Positions 11,332 through 22,940 are shown, numbered from the stretch's first letter. The stretch: DNA of 64,000 nt from Pinus tabuliformis (GCA_031772625.1 CM062817.1:886514184-886578183); one strand, 5' to 3'. The notes: generated by a model not told the origin, from the letters alone. Numbers and translations: made by a program.

Positions 11332-13571
11332 TGTTGTGGTCACCAACAACCCCCCTCTTTGTTTGATATTAGTAATAACATCAAGCAAAGGGGGACCCTT
11401 AACCAAAAGATCCAAAAAATATTTTTGTTTGAAAAATCTTTTGTATTAACTCCCTAAGAGCTATATCGCATCGCAAAGGAAAAAGGAGCGCTTTCCCAAA
11501 GCGCATAAACACACCAAGGAAGAGCGACGCGAGAACTCATCGCATCGCGTGCATTAAAGGCGCTCAAAAGGGGAAAACCTAAAGAGAAGCCGACGGCCGA
11601 TATGTGACGTCGCACATCGCAATGTCGCATAAGCAGCACAAAGTGACAAAGCGAAAAACCTTGCGACCTTGCGATATTGCAATATGCGATCTGCGACCAT
11701 GCAAAGCTGCGACCTACGATCTATGGTGTGCGACAAATGAGACTATCAATAGTTGTGATGCCACCTATTTACTTCGCAATCTTCGATGCTGCGATGCAAA
11801 TCGCAGAAGCCAATCGTCGCAAGCATTCCTCGGCATGATCTGTGAGCCTAAAGTTAGGCGCGCACCTTACGGGAAATTAATGATTGTACACCTGTGTATC
11901 CAAAGATGATTATGTTGCGTTTTTCGAAGAGTCAAGTCATAATGGGTGACATGATTATGCATTCATTAGAACTTAATTGCTTTCATGTCAATCTTTTCTT
12001 ATGTCTCTTTTCATTTACGTGAACTATAAGTCAGCAACTGATATAAATCTATATGCAGGAAACATCTAAGGAAAAGCGCCAGAACTAGAAGAACAGAGAG
12101 GAGATGACTTCGCAGATGGATACCGCATACAGCAGGACCGCGGATCCCAGAGTATCACTCAACAAATGCTGATGGAAATATGCTATCTAGGACTCAGAGT
12201 CAAAGGCACACAAAAGCAAAGCGTTTATGAAAGATCCTGAGTCCCAAATTGGGTAAAGCAAAAAGAAAAACGCTTAAGGGGAAAGACGTCTCAGAAAAGC
12301 CTGAAACAAAGAATGGAACAAGTTTCAATTGAGAAAATCGTTCAGGCAACAAAATCCCCAGTTCATTGAGTCATTCGCACGGCCGGAAACCGAAATAGCA
12401 ACAGCACAATCAGTTTGAAAGAAATCTGAGTTGTACTAAGTATACACTCCGTGAAGACACTCCTCCAGAAGAACACTTTCAAAAATATCTTCTAGTTTGT
12501 CAGAAAGAGGTGCCAGCTCTTGTTATTTCTAATTTTCAAGCTTGAACAAAAGGAAAGGACAAGCAGCCGACTCTTTCACGGCGAACAGCGCATCGCTTAC
12601 AGCACTAAGGAGCAGATACAGAAATGGTTAGAAATTAGATTCAGTTTTTAGAAATAAATTTGTTTTAGTAAAAGGGCGGTCATTTGAAGCCGTTCCCTAA
12701 AAATTTTTGTAATTAAAATTAGCCGGTTAGTAGTATTTAACACTTCTCGTTGCATTGGAGAAGGGTCCGGAAATTTGTCAAAAAACTTGTCCTCAGAACA
12801 TGCACTTTTGCACCCTCGGAGGGGGTTTTTGATGAATGGACGGATCAAGATTTATTTATGTTTGCATTTTAATACCTGCTACTGATGTTGCACTTCTGTA
12901 CTCTTAGTAGGCATTAGAAGTAAGTAGAAATAGATCATTATTGCTTCAGGTCTGTGGGTATAAAGTCAGTCATAAATGGTACTTTTATCTCTTGACGAGT
13001 TTCTGCTTGCATTCTTAGAGTAATATACAGCTGATGTTGTTTATATGTTAACGTATGAATGAGTGGACTACCATTTGGCACTTTTGTATGGTGGAGTCAT
13101 TGATTTATGCTTAATACATGGATAACTGATTATGCGATATGCTGTTCACAACCGTTTTGTTTAACTTCTTATGCAGGATGGTTCATCTTAATTGATTTAT
13201 ATTCTCATAATAGCTGAATAATCTTCATTACCAGTTATTGTGTGAAATCTTTCTAGATCGCATAATGGAAAAAGTTCTATCCCGGGTTAGCGTAGATTAG
13301 ATGTGTTGTTCTTGATAGATTAAAGTAGTATAAAATTCAGTCTCAGAGTTTAGAACTAGATTAGCTTAGAAATAATTCCATATATTCAATATCAAATTCT
13401 ACACACATACACATCACCAAACTCTACATACACACACCCCCTTAGAACGGGAAGCTGGTCCCGTTATCCCCAGTCAGACCCGCTACACCAAACGGGCACG
13501 GAGCCGCCAACCAGGTTCCCGACCGGGTGGGTATCCCCCTTGTTGTTGACCCGATTTCAGGGCCCTCAACA
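11332..13571 (+). repeat. E1 5' LTR (2240 bp)
   Basis: It starts TGTTGTGG and ends GGCCCTCAACA, matching 20699-22935 closely. The U3 part at 11460-11830 is packed with GCGA/TCGC words. A TATA-like TATAAAA lies at 13330, close to the end; other candidates exist, so the transcription start is not fixed. Confidence 0.9.
11460..11830. promoter_or_regulatory. GCGA/TCGC-rich cluster in E1 U3
   Basis: About twenty GCGA or TCGC words occur in some 370 bp, including the palindrome ATATTGCAATAT near 11675. The same cluster stands in the 3' LTR at 20830-21200. It is CpG-rich within an AT-rich neighbourhood. It may be a binding-site cluster or a methylation target; this is inference. Confidence 0.35.
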
Positions 13572-13575
13572 TATT

Positions 13576-13592
13576 TGGCGCTAGAAGGAGGG
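13576..13592 (+). other. E1 primer binding site
   Basis: TGGCGCTAGAAGGAGGG starts four bases after the 5' LTR end (CAACA at 13571). It begins with TGG, the complement of the CCA end of a tRNA, as primer sites do. The tRNA was not identified. Confidence 0.65.
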
Positions 13593-13604
13593 CACGAACT
13601 ATGA

Positions 13605-16600
13605 ATGGCACCTAAAGAAATATCAAAATACCATTCTGAGAGTAATACACCCTCATCAACTCCCTCGACTTCTCCAACACGGTTAAACCCGGAATTTGAA
13701 GTCACTCGAGTACCTACCACTGCTACATATTCGAATATATCAGACCAATCTATCATTGATCCCCCTGAAATTCGAACTTTGATTCGTAAACTCCAAGGAT
13801 TCTCTATTTTTAACCAGAAGTATGATAAATCTAAAAGCAGCGTGACTTCGCAGTACAACCCTGCTCATCCCCTTACCAGATCAAAGAGTGAAAAATTTGG
13901 CATACAACCAAGTGAACTCCCTCTCCCTACCAGGAAAAGAGCAAGGGAAACACCACCAGAGTCCGACAATCAGACTCCTTCATCCACTTCGTCCATATCA
14001 ACTCCCTCACCGCGAAGTCAACCACCCACTCTTTCATTCCAACTCACTCACCCATCTTCTACAAACCTTCCTCTTCAAACATCAAAGATCTTAATATCTT
14101 CATCTTCTCAGCATCAGAGATCGTCTTCTGCACTTCCATTAACTAGCAGCTCAACGATGGCTCAGTCTCCATGGAACAATCCTGGGGCGGTTTTAATGCC
14201 TCCACCCCTGAGCCCTATACCGGCCCATCTTGAGAAATGGTTGCCTAAATTCAATCTGGAAGCAGGAATTCTAGCCGAGGAACATATCAATAATTTCATG
14301 CTTTTTGTTAATCTTAACGGAGTCACTAACGAAGACGCTGTTGTCCGGCTTTTCCCTTATACAATGCAAGGAACAGCCGGGTCATGGTACTTTTCGTTAC
14401 CTTCCGGATCCATCACAAGCTGGGACATTTTTCAAAGTCAGTTCCTCACCAAGTTTTGTGATGACAGATCCACGGTGACATTGATCAATGACCTATCTAA
14501 TCTTAAGGTTGAGGCTAGAGAACCCATTAAATATTTTAACTTAAGGTTCAATAAGATCCTCAACAAAATCCCCGCTGCGTCACAACCCAGCGAGGAAGTA
14601 AGATGTGAATGGTACATCACGGCTTTACCTCCAAACTTGGCTATCTTCGTAGATAGGGCAAACAAGACCACCTTAGTTGACAACTTGACAGAAGCGTTAG
14701 CAGTGGAAAAACGCGTGGTAGCCCTAGAAAAGAGATCCGCTATAGAAGAACGCAAATCTAAGAAGATCTCTTTCAAAGAAGACACCAAGAAGAAGCAAAC
14801 GAAAGATCCTTTCGATTTGGAAGGATTACAAAAAGTGTTGAAAGCCATGTCAAATGAGATGATTGATATTCAGAAACAAGTATCAGAGACTTCTTCGAAA
14901 AAACCCTTTAGGACTTTTAAAATAAATCCTCCCATGGAGGTAAGACCACATAGTGTTGTCTCAAACGTTGAATCTGAAGAAGACGAAGAAGAAGAGAATA
15001 CCACTGAAGGGCAGACCGACGAGGAAGAGGTCGTAGAACTACAAGGAATGTGGGACTTCATCCTCCCACAAGAAGAGGATCAAGAAGCATTGCCTGTTAG
15101 CACGAGAAGCAAAAATCAACTTGATCCTCCCCTAACTACCCCAAAACAAAAGGGCGCAAGCCCTGCATTAAAAGAAAAGGTCGCAACAAAAAAGACAACT
15201 GCTAAAGTGACCCAGTTTAGCCCAGTCCAATCTGATCAATCGCCTCCATCAAGAACACTAATAGTGTCGGATGAAATGGAGTATAACATCATTGATGACA
15301 TGAAGAAGACTAGGGCTAATATCACTCTGTATGAATTGAGTAAATTGAAACACCAGCAGAAAATAATGATGAAAGAATTACATGCTGTGCCTACTACATC
15401 TTTACCTACAGCTGTAGCTTCCCACAATCTGGGAAGGCCTCCAACCAACACGATCAATAAAATTGATCCAAATGACGTCGCCTTGATTGGAGGAAGATCA
15501 AGATCTCATACTCCTCCTTTTCTTCTCACATATGAAATCTTCAACAAAAATGTGCACAATTGCTTGGTCGATTCTGGTGCTTCAACGAATATTTTACCCA
15601 GGTCAATATGTGCCAAGTTGAATGTGCAACCTCAAAAATCCGCAGTACGTATAGTTCAACTTGATCGATCCCAAGTCGAAGTGATTGGTGAACTCAATCA
15701 GGTGACCATAAGATTGTCGTCTAACCCAAAAGTGTGTCAGGTTATCGACATTCTAGTAGCCGATATCCCTGAATTCTATGGTTTGATTCTGAGCAGGGAT
15801 TGGTCGGAAAAGCTCCACGGATATTTTTCAACCAATTGGTCGCACATGTGGTTACCATACAATGGTAAACCAAATCAAATAAAGGTTGAACGAGAATTGC
15901 ACCAAAAATACATAGTGACAGAACTGGAAGGAGAAAATGAGGCCATAACGTACAATAGCAGCATTGTAGGCAATTACGCAATAGATTCTTTCCTAGGTAA
16001 CTTCAATGCTCATATTTCACCATACTTAGAGAATTCAGTTTTATCCCAAGTTGAAAATTTCTCCCAAACTGATGACTCAAAATGTTTTAGTTTTTTAGAT
16101 AATTCTGTAAATACATCTTTATTTTGGAAATTATATTTTGACGGATCTAAATCCAATGAGGGGGCAGGAGCAGGATGCGTTCTGATTAACCCAGACGGGA
16201 ATAAGATTATGCTCACATGCAGACTTGAGTTCGATTGCACGAACAACACAGCAGAGTACGAAGCCTTGGTTCAAGGCCTATACAAAGCAATCGGATTGAA
16301 CGTTAAGTATCTTCAAGTCTTTGGAGATTCGGAGATCGTCGTAAAACAGGTACGTAACACCATACATTGCCTGTCAAGTCATTTAAAGCATTACCAATCA
16401 TTAGTTCAAAATCTCACTGCACATTTCGTAGCATTCAACATCACGTCAATTCCAAGAATTCAAAACGCAAGCGCAGACATGTTAGCTAACGTAGCCTCTA
16501 GACTTATCCCTTCTGAAGATTTTAGTCCTGATAGGTTTTCAATAGAATTAATCTTTAGACCATCCATCCCTGACAATATCACCAATTGGAGAGTGTTCAA

Positions 16601-18434
16601 TGACGATCCTGACATCATAAATTTCCTTACTTCTGAAGGATCCTACTCAAATCAGATAATCGATGAAGACCATCATGATCATCAAATACAACAAAATGGC
16701 TCCGACAATGCTATACCAAAATCGGTGGTCAAGCTAGAAGATTTATATGATTTGAAAAGTCGGTTTAAAAGGTCCGCCAATGCTAAACTTTGCAGTTCTA
16801 CCCTGAACTATGAATTAGTAAACCTAGGGACCGATCAGAAGCCACAAAACGTTAACCTAGGTCACGGCCTAGCCCCTGAAGAGAAATCAGCATATATCCG
16901 TCTTCTGAGACAATACAAAAACGTTTTTGCCTGGAATTACGATGAGATAAAAACATACAACACTTCTATCATTCAACATGTTATCCCTATGATTGACAAT
17001 GAAAAACCTGTCCAGCAGAAGCTCAGAAAAATACACCCTAACCTAGAAAATCAGATAAAAACTGAGCTTAATAAGTTGTTGAGAGCCACAATAATTTTCC
17101 CCGTAAGGCATTCTAAATGGGTATCCAATATGGTGCCCGTTAGGAAGAAAAACGGAGACATTAGAATCTGTATCGATTTCCGAAATCTCAACAAAGCCTG
17201 TCAGAAAGATAACTTTCCCCTCCCACCTATGGAGCAAATATTACAGGCGGTAGCAGGCTCAAAATTAATGTCATTCCTGGATGGATTTTCAGGATACAAT
17301 CAAGTACTGGTGCATCCCGATGATCAGTTAAAGACTACGTTTCGAACCAAATGGGGCACTTATGCATATCGGAAGATGCCATTTGGGCTGATCAATGCCG
17401 GAGCTACCTTTCAGAGAGCCATGGACATCGCGTTTAAAGGGTTAGTCAATAAATCAGTAGTGATTTACTTGGATGATATAACAGTGTACTCCAAAAAACG
17501 AAACAACCACCTCAAATATTTGAAGCAAATCTTTCAAAGATGCTTGAGGTATGGGATTTTGCTCAACCCAAAGAAATCTTTCTTTGCGTTAAGCGACGGG
17601 AAATTGCTCGGATTCATAGTGTCGAAATCTGGTATTCATATAGAACCCGACAGAATCAAGGAAATTTCCGAAATATCCATACCCCATAACAAGAAAGCCA
17701 TGCAATCCTTCCTTGGACAGATCAATTTTGTCAAAAGATTTGTCTCGGATTTTTTACGTATTATTTCTTCCTTACAAAATATGATAAAAAAAAATTCAAA
17801 TTTCAAATGGGGTCTAGATGAGCACGAAGCGTTCAACTTAATCAAACAAGCTATCATCAATGCTCCATCTTTGGCCACCCCAAATTTTTCAGAATCTTTT
17901 ACCTTATACACTTTTGCCTCAGAGAAATCCTATGCCGCGATTTTGACCCAAACAAATCAAGAGAAAGTGGAAGCTCCAATCGCATTCTTCAGCTCAAACT
18001 TACAAGGTGCTGAAATTAATTACTCAGACGTAGAGAAACAAGCATATGTTGTTTTCAAAGCGATCAAATATTTCAGACCTTTCTTGCTTAAAGCCCACAC
18101 TAAAGTCGTAGTACCGTTTCCGACGGTAAGAAACCTTTTGGTGCAGAAAGACGTGGGCGAAAAGAGAGCTAATTGGATTACCGCTTTACAAGAATATGAT
18201 CTTGAGATCAAACCAGCAAACATTGTAAGAGGTCAAGGCTTCTGCAAGATGTTAGCCGGAGCATCGCAAATCCCGGAGAACTCATCTGAAGAGGTACAAG
18301 CGTATGAGGTAAGCCTAAACGATGCAGAATCATCATATGCTGACACCATTTATTTTCTTAAGAATGGGTATGCTCCATCATGTCTGGATCATACCAAGAA
18401 AAGAGCTCTGAGATTAAAAGCTAAACAATACTAG
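13605..18434 (+). CDS. E1 Gag-protease-aRNase H-reverse transcriptase-RNase H polyprotein
   Basis: A 1609-codon frame starting at ATG 13605, 33 bases after the LTR. Domains, by residue: Ser/Pro-rich N-terminus 1-190; capsid-like Gag about 205-370 (VVRLFPYTMQGTAGSWYF); acidic linker without a zinc knuckle; retropepsin with DSGAS at 656-660; a second, archaeal-type RNase H with D846, E884, D908 and D958 (YFDGS, AEYEAL, GDSE, SADML); reverse transcriptase with YLDD (D1290, D1291); and a gypsy RNase H whose first catalytic position is F1437 (YTFAS instead of TDAS) and whose third also seems lost. The intact extra RNase H probably does the RNA degradation. In most Tat elements, as I recall, it follows the old RNase H; here it precedes reverse transcriptase. 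The frame ends at an amber codon and continues into integrase. Confidence 0.92.
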   Translation: MAPKEISKYHSESNTPSSTPSTSPTRLNPEFEVTRVPTTATYSNISDQSIIDPPEIRTLIRKLQGFSIFNQKYDKSKSSVTSQYNPAHPLTRSKSEKFGIQPSELPLPTRKRARETPPESDNQTPSSTSSISTPSPRSQPPTLSFQLTHPSSTNLPLQTSKILISSSSQHQRSSSALPLTSSSTMAQSPWNNPGAVLMPPPLSPIPAHLEKWLPKFNLEAGILAEEHINNFMLFVNLNGVTNEDAVVRLFPYTMQGTAGSWYFSLPSGSITSWDIFQSQFLTKFCDDRSTVTLINDLSNLKVEAREPIKYFNLRFNKILNKIPAASQPSEEVRCEWYITALPPNLAIFVDRANKTTLVDNLTEALAVEKRVVALEKRSAIEERKSKKISFKEDTKKKQTKDPFDLEGLQKVLKAMSNEMIDIQKQVSETSSKKPFRTFKINPPMEVRPHSVVSNVESEEDEEEENTTEGQTDEEEVVELQGMWDFILPQEEDQEALPVSTRSKNQLDPPLTTPKQKGASPALKEKVATKKTTAKVTQFSPVQSDQSPPSRTLIVSDEMEYNIIDDMKKTRANITLYELSKLKHQQKIMMKELHAVPTTSLPTAVASHNLGRPPTNTINKIDPNDVALIGGRSRSHTPPFLLTYEIFNKNVHNCLVDSGASTNILPRSICAKLNVQPQKSAVRIVQLDRSQVEVIGELNQVTIRLSSNPKVCQVIDILVADIPEFYGLILSRDWSEKLHGYFSTNWSHMWLPYNGKPNQIKVERELHQKYIVTELEGENEAITYNSSIVGNYAIDSFLGNFNAHISPYLENSVLSQVENFSQTDDSKCFSFLDNSVNTSLFWKLYFDGSKSNEGAGAGCVLINPDGNKIMLTCRLEFDCTNNTAEYEALVQGLYKAIGLNVKYLQVFGDSEIVVKQVRNTIHCLSSHLKHYQSLVQNLTAHFVAFNITSIPRIQNASADMLANVASRLIPSEDFSPDRFSIELIFRPSIPDNITNWRVFNDDPDIINFLTSEGSYSNQIIDEDHHDHQIQQNGSDNAIPKSVVKLEDLYDLKSRFKRSANAKLCSSTLNYELVNLGTDQKPQNVNLGHGLAPEEKSAYIRLLRQYKNVFAWNYDEIKTYNTSIIQHVIPMIDNEKPVQQKLRKIHPNLENQIKTELNKLLRATIIFPVRHSKWVSNMVPVRKKNGDIRICIDFRNLNKACQKDNFPLPPMEQILQAVAGSKLMSFLDGFSGYNQVLVHPDDQLKTTFRTKWGTYAYRKMPFGLINAGATFQRAMDIAFKGLVNKSVVIYLDDITVYSKKRNNHLKYLKQIFQRCLRYGILLNPKKSFFALSDGKLLGFIVSKSGIHIEPDRIKEISEISIPHNKKAMQSFLGQINFVKRFVSDFLRIISSLQNMIKKNSNFKWGLDEHEAFNLIKQAIINAPSLATPNFSESFTLYTFASEKSYAAILTQTNQEKVEAPIAFFSSNLQGAEINYSDVEKQAYVVFKAIKYFRPFLLKAHTKVVVPFPTVRNLLVQKDVGEKRANWITALQEYDLEIKPANIVRGQGFCKMLAGASQIPENSSEEVQAYEVSLNDAESSYADTIYFLKNGYAPSCLDHTKKRALRLKAKQY

Positions 18435-19589
18435 CTCATAAATGATGTCTTGTTTAAAAGGAATTACGATTCTGTGCTTCTTAGGTGTCTTGAGAAAACT
18501 GAAGCCGAAAAGGTTTTGCAGGAACTCCACGATGGACGAGTGGGCGGACACTATGCCAGAGATGCGACTGCACATAAAATCTTGCGTGCAGGATATTATT
18601 GGCCCACGTTGTTCAAAGACTCATACAATCACGTAAGGAAATGCCAAGTCTGCCAGACTGCTACAGGAAAACAAAGGAAACCGTCCATGCCGCTACAACC
18701 AGTCATCATCGACCAACCATTCAGTCAATGGGGCTTGGACATAATAGGTGAGATCGTTCCTCACTCTTCTAAGCAGCATAAGTATATCCTTACGGCAACT
18801 GATTATTTTACCAAATGGGTAGAAGCAGTTCCTCTCAAGACAGTTCATTCTGAAAATATTATTGAATTCATAGATCAATTTATCATCACTAGGTTTGGAT
18901 TGCCAACAGCATTAATGTTTGATAACGCTTCATATTTTTCTGGAAATACTATGACTGAGTTTGCGCTTAAAAGAGGGTTCAAACTGAAATATTCTGCCAA
19001 CTACTATCCGCAAGGTAATGGATTGGCGGAATCAACAAACAAGAACCTAATCAGAATTATCAAAAGAACAGTCGACCAAAACCAAAGGAATTGGCACAAA
19101 GCGCTGGTAAATGCTTTATGGGCTGATAGAATCACAAAGAAAGCTTCAATCGGCACTTCTCCCTTTAATTTAGTTTATGGGAGAGAAGTGGTTCTTCCGA
19201 CTCACCTAGTCATTCCCTCCTTGTCTTTAGTGCAATATATCGATGAAGTATCTACTTCCTCTTTACAATTAAGACAAATGGAAATAATCAAACTAGAAGA
19301 ACAAAGAGAACAAGCTAGGAAAACCCATGCTCATCACCAAGCGCTAATAAAATCTTCTTTTGACTCAAGCATCATAACCAGAAAAAACTTTCAGATGGGT
19401 GATTTAGTTTTGAAATGGGATAAGGCTCATGAAGAAAAGGGAAAACATACGAAATTTCAGAAGCTGTGGCTTGGCCCTTTTCAGATTGTAGAAGTCGTAG
19501 GCCCGTCTACATTCGTGTTGCAGGATCTGGCAGGAAGGAGAGATTCTTTACCTGTCAATGGACTGATTCTTAAATTATATTTTCCATAG
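18435..19589 (+). CDS. E1 integrase
   Basis: In the same frame as the upstream polyprotein, directly after UAG 18432-18434. It has a HHCC zinc-binding domain (GGHYARDATAHKIL…KCQVCQ) and a DDE core: D in WGLDIIGE, D in LMFDNASYF, E in GNGLAEST. The C-terminal GPF-type module is KLWLGPFQIVEVVG. The core and termini are intact. No ATG lies near the start, so the protein is expected as part of the polyprotein, either by readthrough of the stop or from sister copies with a sense codon there. No chromodomain was seen. Confidence 0.9.
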   Translation, partial: LINDVLFKRNYDSVLLRCLEKTEAEKVLQELHDGRVGGHYARDATAHKILRAGYYWPTLFKDSYNHVRKCQVCQTATGKQRKPSMPLQPVIIDQPFSQWGLDIIGEIVPHSSKQHKYILTATDYFTKWVEAVPLKTVHSENIIEFIDQFIITRFGLPTALMFDNASYFSGNTMTEFALKRGFKLKYSANYYPQGNGLAESTNKNLIRIIKRTVDQNQRNWHKALVNALWADRITKKASIGTSPFNLVYGREVVLPTHLVIPSLSLVQYIDEVSTSSLQLRQMEIIKLEEQREQARKTHAHHQALIKSSFDSSIITRKNFQMGDLVLKWDKAHEEKGKHTKFQKLWLGPFQIVEVVGPSTFVLQDLAGRRDSLPVNGLILKLYFP

Positions 19590-20698
19590 AAGAGAAATCT
19601 TCTAATTTTTGTAGGATAGATTTAGTTTTTAGTTTTTATTTTGTTTTGTTTTTCTCTTTTATGAATAAAACCCGTTGTAAATGATCATTTAAAAAGGATT
19701 CATGAAAGAGCATGCCAATTCTCTATCAGATTTTGATTTCGCTTGTACAAATAGCAAAATTTTTTGAAAATCTGAATTTTATTATTGACAAATAGAGTTA
19801 ACTTCACTTTGATTACGATACTCGTTTCGACCTCTAAAAAATTTTGACAAAAGCAACCTCTGGTAAAAGAATTGTTTTGTATCAGCACCATGAAAGGTAT
19901 CATCAATAATAAAATAAGCATTCTCTGCAAAGCTGTTGTTTTCAAAAACTCTATTATTGTCGTCCAGAGCTTTCTTAAGGAAAAACAATGAATTCCTCCC
20001 TGCTTAAAGGAAACTACAGCGTTCAGGGAAACAATCCAAACAAAACACTATATCTCAAAGAATAAGAGGTCTCATCACGAGCCGGCTTATCATGATCACA
20101 GATATTATAACTTGCTGACTTTGCCAATACTGTCTATCAAAACAGGGCAACGACTTAAGATTGTTGCAATCAAAAGACAAGAGGTCTCATCACGAGCCGG
20201 CTTGTTCAGCAAAAGTGTAAATCAGGTGAATGACTGTGTCATAATTTGGCCACCAAACCAAGACATTGTTCTTTAGAGAATTAAAAAAGGAAAAGTGTGT
20301 TAAAAAGGATTTTTCTCTGGAATGTTGCGAGTAACCTCAAGCAGGAAAAAGGATCATTGCTGGATAACATGGTAACCCTGTCGAGGCTATGGACGCTTGC
20401 GGGCAGCAGAGGCTCTACCTACGACAAATAAGCATACTTTTAAGCCAGTACGTAGAGAAGACCTTATTTTATCTTTTATCAAGACCAAGTAATGTCTGAT
20501 GCGAATGCAAGAAAAAACCTGAGGAAGCAAGAAATTGAGATATAAAAAGGGTTGAGACAAAATATCGTCGACAAGGTGAGGGGCAATCTACTCTATCTGT
20601 CCATAACAAAATTTAGGCATATAAAAATTTTTGCTGTTTCGGAAGTAAACGATCAATAGAAATACAGAGATAACTGGTTCTTCACAGTGAATCGCCAT
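19590..20698 (+). other. E1 3' untranslated region
   Basis: 1.1 kb between integrase and the 3' LTR without coding potential. It contains a 25-base direct repeat at 20064-20088 and 20179-20203. The bases before the 3' LTR (CAGTGAATCGCCAT) are not a polypurine tract, which is unusual. Confidence 0.6.
20064..20203. repeat. Pair of exact 25-bp direct repeats
   Basis: A 25-base word beginning AAGAGGTCTCATCACG and ending GCCGGCTT occurs at 20064-20088 and identically at 20179-20203, 115 bp apart, in the E1 3' untranslated region. Such exact conservation next to unrelated spacer suggests a recent duplication or a functional site. Confidence 0.7.
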
Positions 20699-22935
20699 TG
20701 TTGTGGTCACCAACAACCCCCCTCTTTGTTTGATATTAGTAATAACATCAAGCGAAGAGGGACCCTTAACCAAAAGATCCAAAAAATATTTTTGTTTGAA
20801 AAATCTTTTGTATTAACTCCCTAAGAGCTATATCGCATCGCAAAGGAAAAAGGAGCGCTTTCCCAAAGCGCATAAACACACCAAGGAAGAGCAACGCGAG
20901 AACTCATCGCATCGCATGCATTAAAGGCGCTCAAAAGGGGAAAACCTAAAGAGCAGCCGACGGCCGATATGTGACGTCGCACATCGCAATGTCGCATAAG
21001 CAGCACAAAGTGACAAAGCGAAAAACCTTGCGACCTTGCGATATTGCAATATGCGATCTGCGACCATGCAAAGCTGCGACCTGCGATCTATGGTGTGCGA
21101 CAAATGAGACTATCAATCACTGCGATGCCACCTATTTACTTCGCAATCTTCGATGCTGCGATGCAAATCGCAGAAGCCAATCGTCGCAGGCATTCCTCGG
21201 CATGATCTGTGAGCCTAAAGTTAGGCGCGCACCTTACGGGAAATTAATGATTGTACGCCTGTGTATCCAAAGATGATTATGTTGCATTTTTCGAAGAGTC
21301 AAGTCATAATGGGTGACATGATTATGCATTCATTCGAACTTAATTGCTTTCATGTCAATCTTTTCTTGTCTCTTTTCATTTACGTGAATTATAAGTCAGC
21401 AACTGATATAAATCTATATGCAGGAAACATCTAAGGAAAAGCGCCAGAACTAGAAGAACAGAGAGGAGATGACTTCGCAGATGGATACCGCATACAGCAG
21501 GACCGCGGATCCCAGAGTATCACTCAACAAATGCTGATGGAAATATGCTATCTAGGCCTCAGAGTCAAAGGCGCACAAAAGCAAAGCGTTTATGAAAGAT
21601 CCTGAGTCCCAAATTGGGTAAAGCAAAAAGAAAAACGCTTAAGGGGAAAGACGTCTCAGAAAAGCCTGAAACAAAGAATGGAAACAAGTTTCAATTGAGA
21701 ATATCGTTCAGGCAACAAAATCCCCAGCTCATTGAGTCATTCGCACGGCTGGAAACCGAAATAGCAACAGCACAATCAGTTTGAAAGAAATCTGAGTTGT
21801 ACTAAGTATACACGCCGTGAGGACACTCCTCCAGAAGAACACTTTCAAAAATATCTTCTAGTTTGTCAGAAAGAGGTGCCAGCTCTTGTTATTTCTAATT
21901 TTCAAGCTTGAACAAAAGGAAAGGACAAGCAGCCGACTCTTTCACGGCGAATAGCGCATCGCTTACAGCACTAAGGAGCAGATACAGAAATGGTTAGAAA
22001 TTAGATTCAGTTTTTAGAAATAAATTTGTTTTAGTAAAAGGGCGGTCATTTGAAGCCGTTCCCTAAATTTGTGTAATTAAAATTAGCCGGTTAGTAGTAT
22101 TTAACCCTTCTCGTTGCATTGGAGAAGGGTCCGGAAATTTGTCAAAAAACTTGTCCTCAGAACATGCACTTTTGCACCCTCGGAGGGGGTTTTTGATGAA
22201 TGGACGGATCAAGATTTATTTATGTTTGCATTTTAATACCTGCTACTGATGTTGCACTTCTGTACTCTTAGTAGGCATTAGAAGTAAGTAGAAATAGATC
22301 ATTATTGCTTCAGGTCTATGGGTATAAAGTCAGTCATAAATGGTACTTTTATCTCTTGATGAGTTTCTGCTTGCATTCTTAGAGTAACATACAGCTGATG
22401 TTGTTTATATGTTAACGTATGAATGAGTGGACTACCATTTGGCACTTTTGTACGATGGAGTCATTGATTTATGCTTAATACATGGATAATCGATTATGCG
22501 ATATGCTGTTCACAACCGTTTTGTTTAACTTCTTATGCAGGATGGTTCATCTTAATTGATTTATATTCTCATAATAGCTGAATAATCTTCATTACCAGTT
22601 ATTGTGTGAAATCTTTCTAGATCGCATAATGGAAAAAGTTCTATCCCGGGTTAGCGTAGATTAGATGTGTTGTTCTTGATAGATTAAAGTAGTATAAAAT
22701 TCAGTCTCAGAGTTTAGAACTAGATTAGCTTAGAAATAATTCCATATATTCATTATCAAATTCTACACACACACACATCACCAAACTCTACATACACACA
22801 CCCCCTTAGAACGGGAAGCTGGTCCCGTTATCCCCAGTTGGACCCGCTACACCAAACGGGCACGGAGCCGCCAACCAGGTTCCCGACCGGGTGGGTATCC
22901 CCCTTGTTTTTGACCCGATTTCAGGGCCCTCAACA
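20699..22935 (+). repeat. E1 3' LTR (2237 bp)
   Basis: The second copy of 11332-13571, with the same TGTTGTGG start and CTCAACA end. It differs at about 36 positions plus a few small indels by eye. Confidence 0.9.
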
Positions 22936-22940
22936 CCTTA

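Larger units (their letters stand above)
11332..22935 (+). mobile_element. Element E1: Tat-like Ty3/gypsy retrotransposon with displaced extra RNase H
   Basis: An 11.6-kb element: 5' LTR 11332-13571, primer site 13576-13592, one long polyprotein frame 13605-19589 broken only by an amber codon at 18432-18434, a 1.1-kb 3' untranslated region, and 3' LTR 20699-22935. The flanks are CCTTG (11327-11331) and CCTTA (22936-22940), a target duplication with one changed base. It inserted in opposite orientation into the coiled-coil ORF of H. The LTRs differ at about 36 positions over 2.24 kb by eye. It has the domain set of the Tat group but an unusual order, Gag-PR-aRNH-RT-RNH-INT. Confidence 0.92.

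Noticed and set aside
11454-11909. Open frames on both strands in the E1 LTR, repeated at 20821-21276
   Set aside because: They duplicate because the LTR is duplicated; no domain, and GC-rich composition explains the openness.
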